From a virus, in IMG/VR virus record IMGVR_UViG_3300034110_000387, positions 1 through 45,448 of that record: DNA of 45,448 bases; one strand, written 5' to 3'. The notes under the pieces are model-generated. The model saw nothing but the letters and a program-made list of their open reading frames with translations, searched no databases and had not been told where the DNA came from. The position numbers were made by a program, and so were the translations under genes. Positions 29,523 to 36,444 of the stretch are shown piece by piece. Within the stretch, counting starts at the first letter, position 1, and every line of letters begins with the position of its first letter.

Positions 29523-29597
29523 ATTTCCCTCCTAAAATTTAATCACTATTATTAACCGGAATCACCCTACCGTTTTTCTGAATAATTCGGTAGATTT

Positions 29598-29819
29598 TTA
29601 CTGCTTCTTTGACCAAAGTATTTTACTATACACATTAAACTGAGTATCTAAATAAATCAGAACCATTATTAAATTAAATATAGGAACTAGCGTTAGAATT
29701 GTATAGACACATAATTCTCCGACATCTAGATGTTTTTGCACATAAACTGTCTTATGATAACAACAAACTGTCGCTATAATTATTGAGAATATGTACCCAA
29801 ATAAAATAAATAAATCCAT
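29598..29819 (-). CDS. membrane protein
   Basis: 73 residues starting MDLFILFGYIFSIIIATVCC. Two hydrophobic segments (about 1-20 and 36-57). The start is the ATG after GGGGAGTGATT; the frame opens further upstream inside the neighbour. The 75 bases after it hold a CTACCG/CGGTAG hairpin. Confidence 0.68.
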   Translation of the reverse strand: MDLFILFGYIFSIIIATVCCYHKTVYVQKHLDVGELCVYTILTLVPIFNLIMVLIYLDTQFNVYSKILWSKKQ

Positions 29820-29821
29820 AA

Positions 29822-30154
29822 TCACTCCCCTATCAGTTCTTTCCAAGTGTAGATTTTATATTGTGTTCCAGCGGCTTCCTTGAATTCTGCACGAGATGTA
29901 ATGTCGTAGCATTCGCTATACAACATAGTCCCGCATCTTCCACCATCGAGATATTTGTACACTGTGTTAGAACCAACAATCACTGGATAATCTTCACCAT
30001 ATCCAAGTACCCAGTACCACAGACAATCAAATTGAGGATTGGGTACTTTACCTATCACTATCAGAGAATAAGTTCTACCGTTCTTAGCACATGGTTGATA
30101 ACCACCCAAACCTTGTCTTGCTCGTTTACATCCGTCACAGTTGCACACAATCAC
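29822..30154 (-). CDS. cysteine-rich protein
   Basis: 110 residues. Cysteines at the N-terminus (CNCDGCKRARQGLGGYQPC) could form a zinc site of four. The rest is aromatic (FDCLWYWVLGYGEDYPV). Function unknown. Confidence 0.74.
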   Translation of the reverse strand: MIVCNCDGCKRARQGLGGYQPCAKNGRTYSLIVIGKVPNPQFDCLWYWVLGYGEDYPVIVGSNTVYKYLDGGRCGTMLYSECYDITSRAEFKEAAGTQYKIYTWKELIGE

Positions 30155-30330
30155 TCCCCCACATCAATAATCTTTAAAATTTTATTATAATCATCTTCAT
30201 TGATCCAAACAATATCTCCGGTAATTAATAATATACTGTAGTTCTCAAGTGATTCTTTACTCAACATGACTACATGAGTTACATTTACTACTTGAAACAG
30301 ACCTTCACCCATATTAACTTTTACGAACAT
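30151..30330 (-). CDS. hypothetical protein
   Basis: 59 residues starting MFVKVNMGEGLFQVVNVTHV, beta-type first half and acidic end. An ATG six bases upstream is an alternative start. No family recognised. Confidence 0.66.
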   Translation of the reverse strand: MFVKVNMGEGLFQVVNVTHVVMLSKESLENYSILLITGDIVWINEDDYNKILKIIDVGE

Positions 30331-30332
30331 AA

Positions 30333-30530
30333 TCACTCCTCCTCTTGCTCAAATACTACCTCAAAGTCTTCTTCCGTTTCATCACAAATAACAAAAGCTC
30401 TTTCAGCAGCCTCCATAGAATAATAAAATGACGCATCCTGCTTTAGACAATCTCTAAAACATAGATAGGTGGCATATAATATACCTTCTCGTTGGTAAGC
30501 CCCCGTGTTTTTATCTTTCACATACCACAT
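30333..30530 (-). CDS. hypothetical acidic protein
   Basis: 65 residues, MWYVKDKNTGAYQREGILYA, with a very acidic C-terminus (CDETEEDFEVVFEQEEE). No family recognised. Confidence 0.7.
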   Translation of the reverse strand: MWYVKDKNTGAYQREGILYATYLCFRDCLKQDASFYYSMEAAERAFVICDETEEDFEVVFEQEEE

Positions 30531-30539
30531 ATCTACTCC

Positions 30540-30962
30540 TTAATTGACCTTATGACCATTCTTACGCCAATAGTCAAGAACATTAGACTGTTGTTGTGTC
30601 AACAATAACTCGCTACCGGATTTACTCAGTTGGTAAATGTTTCTTAACGTGTACCATTTCTCTGTATAACCAATGTAAAACACCTCACTTGGTGGTATAT
30701 CACTGAAATCAGGATAAAACCAAGGGTAACTAGGTTCTAACCATTCAGAGATTTCATCTTTCAGAACACCAGTTACATCTACGTATTCTTCTTTACATAG
30801 CCACAGCGTCCACCAAACTCTCACTTGTTTGTACGTCTGAATAGTTTCCCAAATAGAAGCGCATGTGGTTAGTTCTTTTGTCTTTTCTAAGAACTCTTTA
30901 ATGCGTTGCTTTTCCAGATCAGACATCACAACTTTTACAGCTCCAGCAAAACAATCACTCAT
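30540..30962 (-). CDS. hypothetical protein
   Basis: 140 residues. Helical N-terminus (DLEKQRIKEFLEKTKELTTC), a Trp-rich centre and a proline-rich WLEPSYPWFYPDFSDIPP. No family recognised. The start overlaps the upstream stop. Confidence 0.75.
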   Translation of the reverse strand: MSDCFAGAVKVVMSDLEKQRIKEFLEKTKELTTCASIWETIQTYKQVRVWWTLWLCKEEYVDVTGVLKDEISEWLEPSYPWFYPDFSDIPPSEVFYIGYTEKWYTLRNIYQLSKSGSELLLTQQQSNVLDYWRKNGHKVN

Positions 30963-31168
30963 TAGTTAGTCTCCTTCTCAATATCATTAGGCCAAGCAAT
31001 AAGATTGTCTGTATTCCAAGCATATTCGTTTGGAGCTTTCTCATCTGTTTTGATGATGTACAACAACCCACCAAGTCCTGAATTCATCGCTTTCAGAACA
31101 TATCCATTAGACAGGAAAGGTTTATCTTTCCATTTCACTCTATCACCTACTTTGAATTTAGGTTTCAT
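30962..31168 (-). CDS. SH3/KOW-like small protein
   Basis: 68 residues. KPKFKVGDRVKWKDKPFLSN, then LLYIIKTDEKAPNEYAWNTD is the typical pattern of a phage SH3-like barrel (FKVGDRV start). Role unknown. It overlaps the i-spanin gene by 4 bases. Confidence 0.75.
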   Translation of the reverse strand: MKPKFKVGDRVKWKDKPFLSNGYVLKAMNSGLGGLLYIIKTDEKAPNEYAWNTDNLIAWPNDIEKETN

Positions 31169-31695
31169 TGTTTCTCTCCATTAATAATTGCTTTCACTGA
31201 GTTATACTGCTCTTGACAACTCAATCCTGAGTTGATTGCTCTTTGAGCTTCAAAAGCCATTCGTTCGTATCGTTCTGCACAGTGAGCGAGCAAGACTGAA
31301 AGCATAAGTCTGTCGGTAGCAGCGTTTGCTGCCCTTGCAATGTCAGAGGTGGTACTTTCGCTGGCTCCACGTTTAGTGAGCAAATCTTTGAGTTGTTGCT
31401 TGAGCATCCCAACAGACTTGTTAGCACTATCAGCGGCAATAGCCAATTCTTGATTACGTTTTTCATCTTTAGCATTCTGTTTCTCCTGTTGTGTCAATAA
31501 CTGAGTTTGTTTATCAAGTTCTTTCTTCTGTTCTTCAATTGTCGATTTTAAGGCATCTACACGAGCCTCAGACCACTTCAATTCCCAAGCTGTATTCACA
31601 TGCAAGGATGTTCGCTGATATGTCGCTACGTTCGTTAGAACGAGTAATAGCACGATAGCGATAGTTTTCCAGTAGTTCTTAATAAACAGTAACAT
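31165..31695 (-). CDS. i-spanin (Rz-like, DUF2514-type)
   Basis: 176 residues starting MLLFIKNYWKTIAIVLLLVL, an uncleaved signal anchor, followed by a long periplasmic coiled coil (STIEEQKKELDKQTQLLTQQ). This is the inner-membrane half of the lysis spanin that joins inner and outer membranes in the last step of Gram-negative lysis. A complete lipoprotein frame lies inside it at 31221-31475, the hallmark of Rz/Rz1 pairs. The start is the ATG after GGAGGGAGTA. Confidence 0.85.
   Translation of the reverse strand: MLLFIKNYWKTIAIVLLLVLTNVATYQRTSLHVNTAWELKWSEARVDALKSTIEEQKKELDKQTQLLTQQEKQNAKDEKRNQELAIAADSANKSVGMLKQQLKDLLTKRGASESTTSDIARAANAATDRLMLSVLLAHCAERYERMAFEAQRAINSGLSCQEQYNSVKAIINGEKQ
31221..31475 (-). 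CDS. o-spanin lipoprotein (Rz1-like), nested in the i-spanin gene
   Basis: 84 residues in another frame of the i-spanin gene. A basic start, a hydrophobic run and a lipobox LTSLLGC with Cys at residue 24 predict an outer-membrane lipoprotein. The remainder is proline- and glutamine-containing (EPAKVPPLTLQGQQTLLP), as in other o-spanins. A start at the fourth codon (ATG 31464-31466) is equally possible. It would bind the i-spanin across the periplasm. Confidence 0.82.
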   Translation of the reverse strand: MLKMKNVIKNWLLPLIVLTSLLGCSSNNSKICSLNVEPAKVPPLTLQGQQTLLPTDLCFQSCSLTVQNDTNEWLLKLKEQSTQD

Positions 31696-31903
31696 TACTC
31701 CCTCCATCAAACAAGCAACCATCAAATATAGTTGATCGTATTAGTTCTGCAAAATTCACAGAAAGACTATCTTCAGCAATGAATGATAAATCTTCATCTA
31801 TTAGAAGATAATCTTTCCCACCCTTTTCTACTACATACATATCCATACCAACCCAGTAAACTACTTTATATCCGTGGTATTCCTCTCCAATAATTGGTAA
31901 CAT
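31679..31903 (-). CDS. hypothetical protein
   Basis: 74 residues, MLPIIGEEYHGYKVVYWVGM, beta-type, ending just inside the i-spanin gene. No family recognised. Confidence 0.7.
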   Translation of the reverse strand: MLPIIGEEYHGYKVVYWVGMDMYVVEKGGKDYLLIDEDLSFIAEDSLSVNFAELIRSTIFDGCLFDGGSNVTVY

Positions 31904-31905
31904 TA

Positions 31906-32067
31906 CTATCTCCCAAGTTTATCCCAAATACGGCAATTTATTTCTGCGAGAATGGTAAACGCTAATCCACCTACCACTGATAGACCTAAGTTAATATCTA
32001 CAGCAAACAAGAACCATAATGTTGAACCAATCCACCAAATTAACCAAGTTTTAATAAATAATAACAT
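31906..32067 (-). CDS. small membrane protein (holin candidate)
   Basis: 53 residues starting MLLFIKTWLIWWIGSTLWFL after GAGGAGAAACGA. Two hydrophobic segments with a charged tail (EINCRIWDKLGR). Position two genes before the spanins, its size and topology would suit a holin, but no sequence motif proves it. Its first six residues are the same as those of the i-spanin. Confidence 0.62.
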   Translation of the reverse strand: MLLFIKTWLIWWIGSTLWFLFAVDINLGLSVVGGLAFTILAEINCRIWDKLGR

Positions 32068-32078
32068 TCGTTTCTCCT

Positions 32079-32327
32079 CTATTGTACTCGATACCATTTC
32101 TTCCACTTTTTAGCTTCAGAGTTTCTTGTAAATACCCACACCTTACCGCGAATGTTTACAAGCTTTGTGTAGAACCAAGCTTTATCAGATGAGGGTACTT
32201 TCACTTGACTATTAACTAGTAAATTTGCTAATTGTTTCTTAATATCTTCTTTTAACTTGTATACCTTTCTACACAGTTCTACTTTATATCCCATTTTCTT
32301 CTGATGATATTTAATTATCTTTTTCAA
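32079..32327 (-). CDS. hypothetical basic protein, TTG start
   Basis: 82 residues, very lysine-rich (KKIIKYHQKKMGYKVELCRK). TTG at 32325-32327 follows GGGAGAATAGAAC; an internal ATG 11 codons in is the alternative. It comes right after the hairpin promoter at 32362-32390. Perhaps nucleic-acid-binding. Confidence 0.66.
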   Translation of the reverse strand: MKKIIKYHQKKMGYKVELCRKVYKLKEDIKKQLANLLVNSQVKVPSSDKAWFYTKLVNIRGKVWVFTRNSEAKKWKKWYRVQ

Positions 32328-32341
32328 GTTCTATTCTCCCA

Positions 32342-32390
32342 AATAATTAAGCCGTAAAGACATATTAATCTTTACGGCTATTGTTGTCAA
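32342..32390 (-). promoter_or_regulatory. promoter with -10 box in an 11-bp hairpin loop
   Basis: On the minus strand, TTGACA (32385-32390), 17 bases, TAATAT (32362-32367). The -10 box lies in the loop of the perfect stem AGCCGTAAAGA / TCTTTACGGCT. The -35 box overlaps the stop codon of the upstream gene. Confidence 0.8.
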
Positions 32391-32563
32391 GCGTTATCTT
32401 TCTTAAATTCTTCCCATTGAGCTTTTGTGCTATAAAACTTAATCACTTGATACAAAGCTTTCTTCACTTTATCATCCTCTACAGGACAACGATACATCTC
32501 AATTAACTCATTACGAACAATTGCTTCCACTTGGTCTGGATCTAATTTTAAAAATACGTTCAT
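32387..32563 (-). CDS. hypothetical small protein
   Basis: 58 residues (MNVFLKLDPDQVEAIVRNEL ... FKKDNA), mostly helical. Ribosome site GGAGACACAA. The stop TGA is inside the following TTGACA box. No family recognised. Confidence 0.7.
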   Translation of the reverse strand: MNVFLKLDPDQVEAIVRNELIEMYRCPVEDDKVKKALYQVIKFYSTKAQWEEFKKDNA

Positions 32564-32772
32564 TTGTGTCTCCTAGTTTGTCGTTTAATAAATCTAATTA
32601 ATCTTCCAGTCAATATCAGCACGGTGAGCCACCAAGTAGCTAAGTTGATTAGTAAGTATCGCCAATATGCTTTTGGATTGTCAGCATCCTCTGACCACTC
32701 GTGATCAATAACACTGACAAATACCGCACAGCTAAAATAGAATGCAATTATGGTTAGATTAGAAATCAACAT
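32560..32772 (-). CDS. membrane protein
   Basis: 70 residues with two hydrophobic segments (about 4-22 and 39-57) and a very basic tail (RLIRFIKRQTRRHK), a topology also typical of small holins. Overlaps both neighbours. Confidence 0.7.
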   Translation of the reverse strand: MLISNLTIIAFYFSCAVFVSVIDHEWSEDADNPKAYWRYLLINLATWWLTVLILTGRLIRFIKRQTRRHK

Positions 32773-32959
32773 GGTTGTAGTACCCTGTCTCTAATCTGTG
32801 TTCAGCCAGAATTGTAATATCATCCTCACTCAGATGTGGATTCTCTTGTCGAATTAAACTCTCAGCCCATTCTTGTAAGAATATGGCATCCCATGCTAGT
32901 TGACCAACTACGTCTGTTGTTAACCAATCATCATATACATCAATATTAAAACTACCCAT
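32759..32959 (-). CDS. hypothetical acidic protein
   Basis: 66 residues starting MGSFNIDVYDDWLTTDVVGQ after AAGGAGTAGTA. Acidic, helical. The frame opens upstream at 33013 inside the neighbouring gene. No family recognised. Confidence 0.68.
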   Translation of the reverse strand: MGSFNIDVYDDWLTTDVVGQLAWDAIFLQEWAESLIRQENPHLSEDDITILAEHRLETGYYNHVDF

Positions 32960-32961
32960 TA

Positions 32962-33093
32962 CTACTCCTTCTCTAAACTTAACAAAGCTAATGCTGCACC
33001 CAAAGCAGCCCAACCTGAGTTATGCTCGAAACAAAACCACGTAAGACCTAAGCATACCACAGCACAACATAGATTGTAAACACTGTTTTTCAT
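32962..33093 (-). CDS. tiny membrane protein
   Basis: 43 residues (MKNSVYNLCCAVVCLGLTWF ... LALLSLEKE), two hydrophobic stretches, four Cys near the start. GGAGAGAAATT precedes the ATG. The stop is just before the next gene. Confidence 0.62.
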   Translation of the reverse strand: MKNSVYNLCCAVVCLGLTWFCFEHNSGWAALGAALALLSLEKE

Positions 33094-33407
33094 AATTTCT
33101 CTCCATACCAAATATTATTCCTAATTAATGTTTCAGCATCCCGCACAATAAACACAGGATACTGATTTGCTTTCACATCAAACAAACTACCAGCAGACAT
33201 CCTATCGTCCGTAATCAAGTGTGATAATAGCTTATGCTTGATGTTTTTGTCAATAACTAGCTTACATAGTTTATCAAATACTTCATCAGATAGAACAGAC
33301 TCATCTCGGATGTAATAGAGATATGAACTGAGAACGATAAAATATATCACACTGGAAGCAGATTCCTTATAAGCTTTTCGAGCTTGATTGTCGAGGTTCA
33401 CCTCCAA
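33090..33407 (-). CDS. DNA-ligase-Ia-like phage protein
   Basis: 105 residues. SSYLYYIRDESVLSDEVFDK and LCKLVIDKNI resemble the YY-x-x-D-x-P-x-x-SD-x-x-YD-x-L motif of the NAD+-dependent ligase Ia domain, which binds the nicotinamide half of NAD+. Only this small domain is present, so it cannot be a whole ligase. It may pair with a separate subunit outside the window or be a stand-alone adaptor. Of interest given the NAD module at 7.8-11.9 kb. Confidence 0.6.
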   Translation of the reverse strand: MEVNLDNQARKAYKESASSVIYFIVLSSYLYYIRDESVLSDEVFDKLCKLVIDKNIKHKLLSHLITDDRMSAGSLFDVKANQYPVFIVRDAETLIRNNIWYGEKL

Positions 33408-33997
33408 CCCCTAATCTGCTTAATTTCATCAAGACTGATTGGCTTATAATCTACTTGCTCGCACGACACACAGAAATAATTCAAATCTTCCTCAGTGTAC
33501 ACAGTGTTAAAGTAATCTCTATCAGTAAATCCAACTTTCTTATCGTGTGTATGACCATGAATATTCATACCGCGATATAGTTCGCATTCATGGATAGGGG
33601 CATGGCTGATCCACAAACCCCATCGACTTTCTATACCGTGAATACTCACGTTCTTGTGTTGTGCAGCATATCGCCAAGCTGAGCTAATATCATGGTTTCC
33701 AAGCACGTAATACACATGCTGGAATTTCTTAGCGTAAGCACTCAAGCGCCACAGTTCGCTCTCCTTAAAGAAGATGTCACCTAATAACCACAAACAATCA
33801 CATTTGTTCCCAGTATTCAGAATATTCTGGTGAATCGTTTCGTTGTGTTCTTCTTGTGAATAAAATTCTTTACGAAATTTCATGTGAATATTACTGTGAC
33901 CAAAATGTGCATCAGCAATAAAATAATGTTTTGCTTTTTGTGGTTCCGCTTTACGGCTAAAACCACTTTCTACTAAAACAGGCGTTTCTCCGCTCAC
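33398..33997 (-). CDS. metallophosphoesterase
   Basis: 199 residues from GTG 33995-33997, which has GGGAGG at the right distance; the frame opens at ATG 34033. All calcineurin-like motifs are seen: FIADAHFGHSNI (D-x-H), WLLGDIF (GD), YVLGNHDISS (GNHD), ISHAPIH and NIHGHTH (GHxH). It hydrolyses phosphoester bonds using two metals; the substrate may be a nucleotide, cyclic nucleotide or nucleic-acid end. Phage members are often single-domain, as here. Confidence 0.9.
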   Translation of the reverse strand: MSGETPVLVESGFSRKAEPQKAKHYFIADAHFGHSNIHMKFRKEFYSQEEHNETIHQNILNTGNKCDCLWLLGDIFFKESELWRLSAYAKKFQHVYYVLGNHDISSAWRYAAQHKNVSIHGIESRWGLWISHAPIHECELYRGMNIHGHTHDKKVGFTDRDYFNTVYTEEDLNYFCVSCEQVDYKPISLDEIKQIRGWR

Positions 33998-33998
33998 A

Positions 33999-34208
33999 TC
34001 ACACCTCCCGAATTTTATAACGACCAGTACCATAATCTTTATCTGCTTGCTGTTGAGCTAAATCTCGCTTGCTCGTTTTGAAGAAGACATATTCACCCAT
34101 AGCATTCCTGATACAATAACGAGAAGGGAATTCAAAATCTGGATGATGGAAATCTTGCAAAGTCACAACAACAGTCTCAATCACTTTCTCTTTCTTTTGC
34201 TTAGTCAT
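33999..34208 (-). CDS. hypothetical protein
   Basis: 69 residues, MTKQKKEKVIETVVVTLQDF, ending in TGRYKIREV. A basic start and a Q-rich helix. First gene behind the promoter at 34238-34266. No family recognised. Confidence 0.74.
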   Translation of the reverse strand: MTKQKKEKVIETVVVTLQDFHHPDFEFPSRYCIRNAMGEYVFFKTSKRDLAQQQADKDYGTGRYKIREV

Positions 34209-34237
34209 TCATTACTCCTTCCTGATAAGATGAAACA

Positions 34238-34266
34238 AGTGTACAGGTGATTCGATATGGTGTCAA
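34238..34266 (-). promoter_or_regulatory. sigma70 promoter
   Basis: TTGACA (34261-34266), 17 bases, TACACT (34238-34243) on the minus strand, directly after a terminator. Confidence 0.82.
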
Positions 34267-34270
34267 CATA

Positions 34271-34307
34271 AATTTTAGACAAAACAAAGCCCGCATTTAG
34301 CGGGCTT
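34271..34307 (-). terminator. terminator with a stop codon in the loop
   Basis: AAGCCCGC-loop-GCGGGCTT followed on the minus strand by TGTTTTGTC. The TAA of the upstream gene (34297-34299) lies in the loop. Confidence 0.84.
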
Positions 34308-34485
34308 TTTCATTTGTATCATATGTACCGGTATAAATACCTTTATAAACCTCTTGTATACACTCCTCAATCTCTTTAGGAGACAGAAAGCTACATAAGA
34401 TGACATACAATGCGTTACGTTCTGCTAGTAGATCTGGAACGCGCATGGGCGGTCTATCGTCGATGTCTGTATAGTGGTAGCTCAT
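34297..34485 (-). CDS. hypothetical protein
   Basis: 62 residues, MSYHYTDIDDRPPMRVPDLL, helical C-terminal half (SPKEIEECIQEVYKG). It overlaps the upstream membrane-protein gene by 4 bases and ends in the terminator hairpin. Confidence 0.72.
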   Translation of the reverse strand: MSYHYTDIDDRPPMRVPDLLAERNALYVILCSFLSPKEIEECIQEVYKGIYTGTYDTNEKAR

Positions 34486-34760
34486 TCTGTATCCTTATTG
34501 AGTCTGTTGAACAAAGCCATCCCAATCAAGCATCCTACACCGCCACCAAGACCAGCGGGAACAAAAGCCCAATACGATTGCGTAGCAATAACCATCGTCG
34601 CTATTGTCGCCACCATGAACGTTTCGCAAGCTGCCATCGCCATAGACGTAGGGACAATAAACAACTTCTTATCAGCTACTACGCTTTTCTGTTGCATGGC
34701 TTTTAGCATGATGTAGACAAAATTCACTGCGAAAATTGCTATGAATAAAGGTAATGTCAT
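34482..34760 (-). CDS. membrane protein
   Basis: 92 residues with three hydrophobic segments (about 3-19, 39-60, 63-83). The KSVVADKKLFIVPTSMAMAA segment looks like a conserved phage motif. Probably inner membrane; role unknown. Confidence 0.76.
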   Translation of the reverse strand: MTLPLFIAIFAVNFVYIMLKAMQQKSVVADKKLFIVPTSMAMAACETFMVATIATMVIATQSYWAFVPAGLGGGVGCLIGMALFNRLNKDTE

Positions 34761-35623
34761 TTTGATTCTCCGCTTGTCCCACTAATCCCAACAATATCAT
34801 CTACTATACTTCCCACTTTATTCAAGAACTGTTCCAGTGTTCCGTTGTTCTCCACTAAGAATGTCTTATACAGTGGTGATGTTGGTAGATAGTTACGACT
34901 ATCACCGGCAAACGTATAACCCTCTCGTTCAATACGGAATACGTATACATCATGTCCAGCTTCCAGTAAAGGAATAATTTCTGACTCGAAGCCCCCATCA
35001 CTACAAACCACCAAATCAGATGTGATTGACTGAGCTAATTGTTTACCAAAGAAGTCTTTACCTAATAATGGTTTTACAATATTCTCAGAGCAGTGAATTA
35101 ACCATTGTCGAGGACTTACAAACTCACCACCTACTGAGAAATAATGAGATGGTGTTTCCTTGGTTGGTCGGAATGTAGCCAATTGCTTCATTTGAAACTC
35201 GGTAATTCCTGCCACCATAGCAGCAACTTTGTATAATCCATCTTTGAATCGAAGATGCTGTGCATTATACTTAAGGTCAACATACTCTGCTGCTGTGTCC
35301 TTCCCAGAGTTCGGACAACCATTCATTACAATAATTTTAGCCATTTTATTCTCCTCTCTGATCATACTATTTAAAGCCTCATTTAAATCACCGTCAACAT
35401 ATCCTGCCAGATTCGTAACTCCGTACCACTCTCTACCACGTAGCTTAGGAATACTTGACCAATGATTATTGATGTAAATATATTTCACTTGCTTTGTTAA
35501 ATCAACAATTGTTTCTGAAACAGTTTTATATCGTAGATTATCTTTAGACAATGTGAACTGTAATGTATCTACAAACAGTCTCCATTCCTTCTCGTTGTTG
35601 CACACAACAGCAATATTCTTCAT
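34757..35623 (-). CDS. deoxynucleoside-monophosphate-kinase-like protein with N-terminal extension
   Basis: 288 residues from ATG 35621-35623 (MKNIAVVCNNEKEWRLFVDT). The C-terminal two thirds begins MAKIIVMNGCPNSGKDTAAE, a P-loop (GCPNSGKDT) of the phage dNMP-kinase class, which phosphorylates dNMPs for DNA synthesis. The first 93 residues form a separate small domain. A second ATG at 35342-35344, right behind AGAGGAGAATAAA, would give the kinase domain alone, so two products may be made from one gene. Confidence 0.8.
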   Translation of the reverse strand: MKNIAVVCNNEKEWRLFVDTLQFTLSKDNLRYKTVSETIVDLTKQVKYIYINNHWSSIPKLRGREWYGVTNLAGYVDGDLNEALNSMIREENKMAKIIVMNGCPNSGKDTAAEYVDLKYNAQHLRFKDGLYKVAAMVAGITEFQMKQLATFRPTKETPSHYFSVGGEFVSPRQWLIHCSENIVKPLLGKDFFGKQLAQSITSDLVVCSDGGFESEIIPLLEAGHDVYVFRIEREGYTFAGDSRNYLPTSPLYKTFLVENNGTLEQFLNKVGSIVDDIVGISGTSGESK

Positions 35624-35636
35624 ACACTTTTCTCCA

Positions 35637-35701
35637 CATAAAATAAAAGCCACTCCGTGTTAGCGGGTGGCTATCTTATCAAACTAATTGTTCATTGTCA
35701 A
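35637..35701 (-). promoter_or_regulatory. promoter running into a terminator-type hairpin
   Basis: On the minus strand TTGACA (35696-35701), 17 bases, TAAGAT (35673-35678), then the stem AGCCAC(T/C)... / GTGGCT (35648-35672) and TTTTATTTTATG. The start site would fall within the 5' arm, so only transcripts reading through from clpP form the whole terminator. The -35 box overlaps the stop codon of the ClpP-like gene. Confidence 0.72.
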
Positions 35702-36444
35702 TGTAATTTTGGAGGTTCTTCATCTTCGATTTCGATAATCTCAAATGTCTCACCATCCTCTTTAACATCAACAATAATATCACCCTGAATATAAGCAATC
35801 AATTGAAGCTTAGTGAGCTTCTTCAGAATTGCTTCTGGTAGTTCATCAACTTCCATTGAGGCTAGGAAGTCTTGCTGAGCTTTATCTATAGCATCTTTGT
35901 GTTGTTTCTGAAGTTTATCAGCACGAGCTTCAAGTCGTTTGATAATTTCCGGATCATTCAGCCAAAAGTCTTTACCTTCTAACACAGCATCAATTTCTTC
36001 CTGCGTCAAGAAGAATTCGAAAACATCGTTGTATAAACTCTTAGTTCTTGCCAACTCTGCTTGAATACGGGAAGGTGCATCACTGAGCTTCCCATAATTT
36101 CCTCCAATTGCTTGGTGGATCATTAACATTGTATGCTGACCAACTTCCTGAGAATGGCAAGCCATGAAGATAATACCCGCAGCACTACATGCCTCGCCAG
36201 CGAGAACACCAATTACATGACCTTTACATTCACGAATTGTATTCACAATCTGAACACACGTACCGGCTTCACCACCGTAGTTATTGATAATGATGCGAAT
36301 TGTATCATTCTCTGTGGCTGTATCAAGAAGCTGTAAGAATTCGTGGTACTCGTGAGAGTCTTGCACGATGTCAGACAGGTAATACGTGAACTCGAAAGCT
36401 AAAGGTTTAGCGTATACAATATCTTTATTTGGTTTATCACTCAT
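35698..36444 (-). CDS. ClpP-like serine protease
   Basis: 248 residues. The ClpP/crotonase-fold triad is present: Ser87 in GEACSAAGIIF, His110 in LMIHQAIGG, and Asp159 in LEGKDFWLNDPE. NNYGGEAG provides the usual strand before the catalytic Ser. The acidic C-terminal 70 residues go beyond host ClpP. In phages such proteases may process capsid proteins or degrade host factors; far from structural genes here, the latter or regulation is more likely. It overlaps the PhoH-like gene by 4 bases. Confidence 0.9.
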   Translation of the reverse strand: MSDKPNKDIVYAKPLAFEFTYYLSDIVQDSHEYHEFLQLLDTATENDTIRIIINNYGGEAGTCVQIVNTIRECKGHVIGVLAGEACSAAGIIFMACHSQEVGQHTMLMIHQAIGGNYGKLSDAPSRIQAELARTKSLYNDVFEFFLTQEEIDAVLEGKDFWLNDPEIIKRLEARADKLQKQHKDAIDKAQQDFLASMEVDELPEAILKKLTKLQLIAYIQGDIIVDVKEDGETFEIIEIEDEEPPKLH

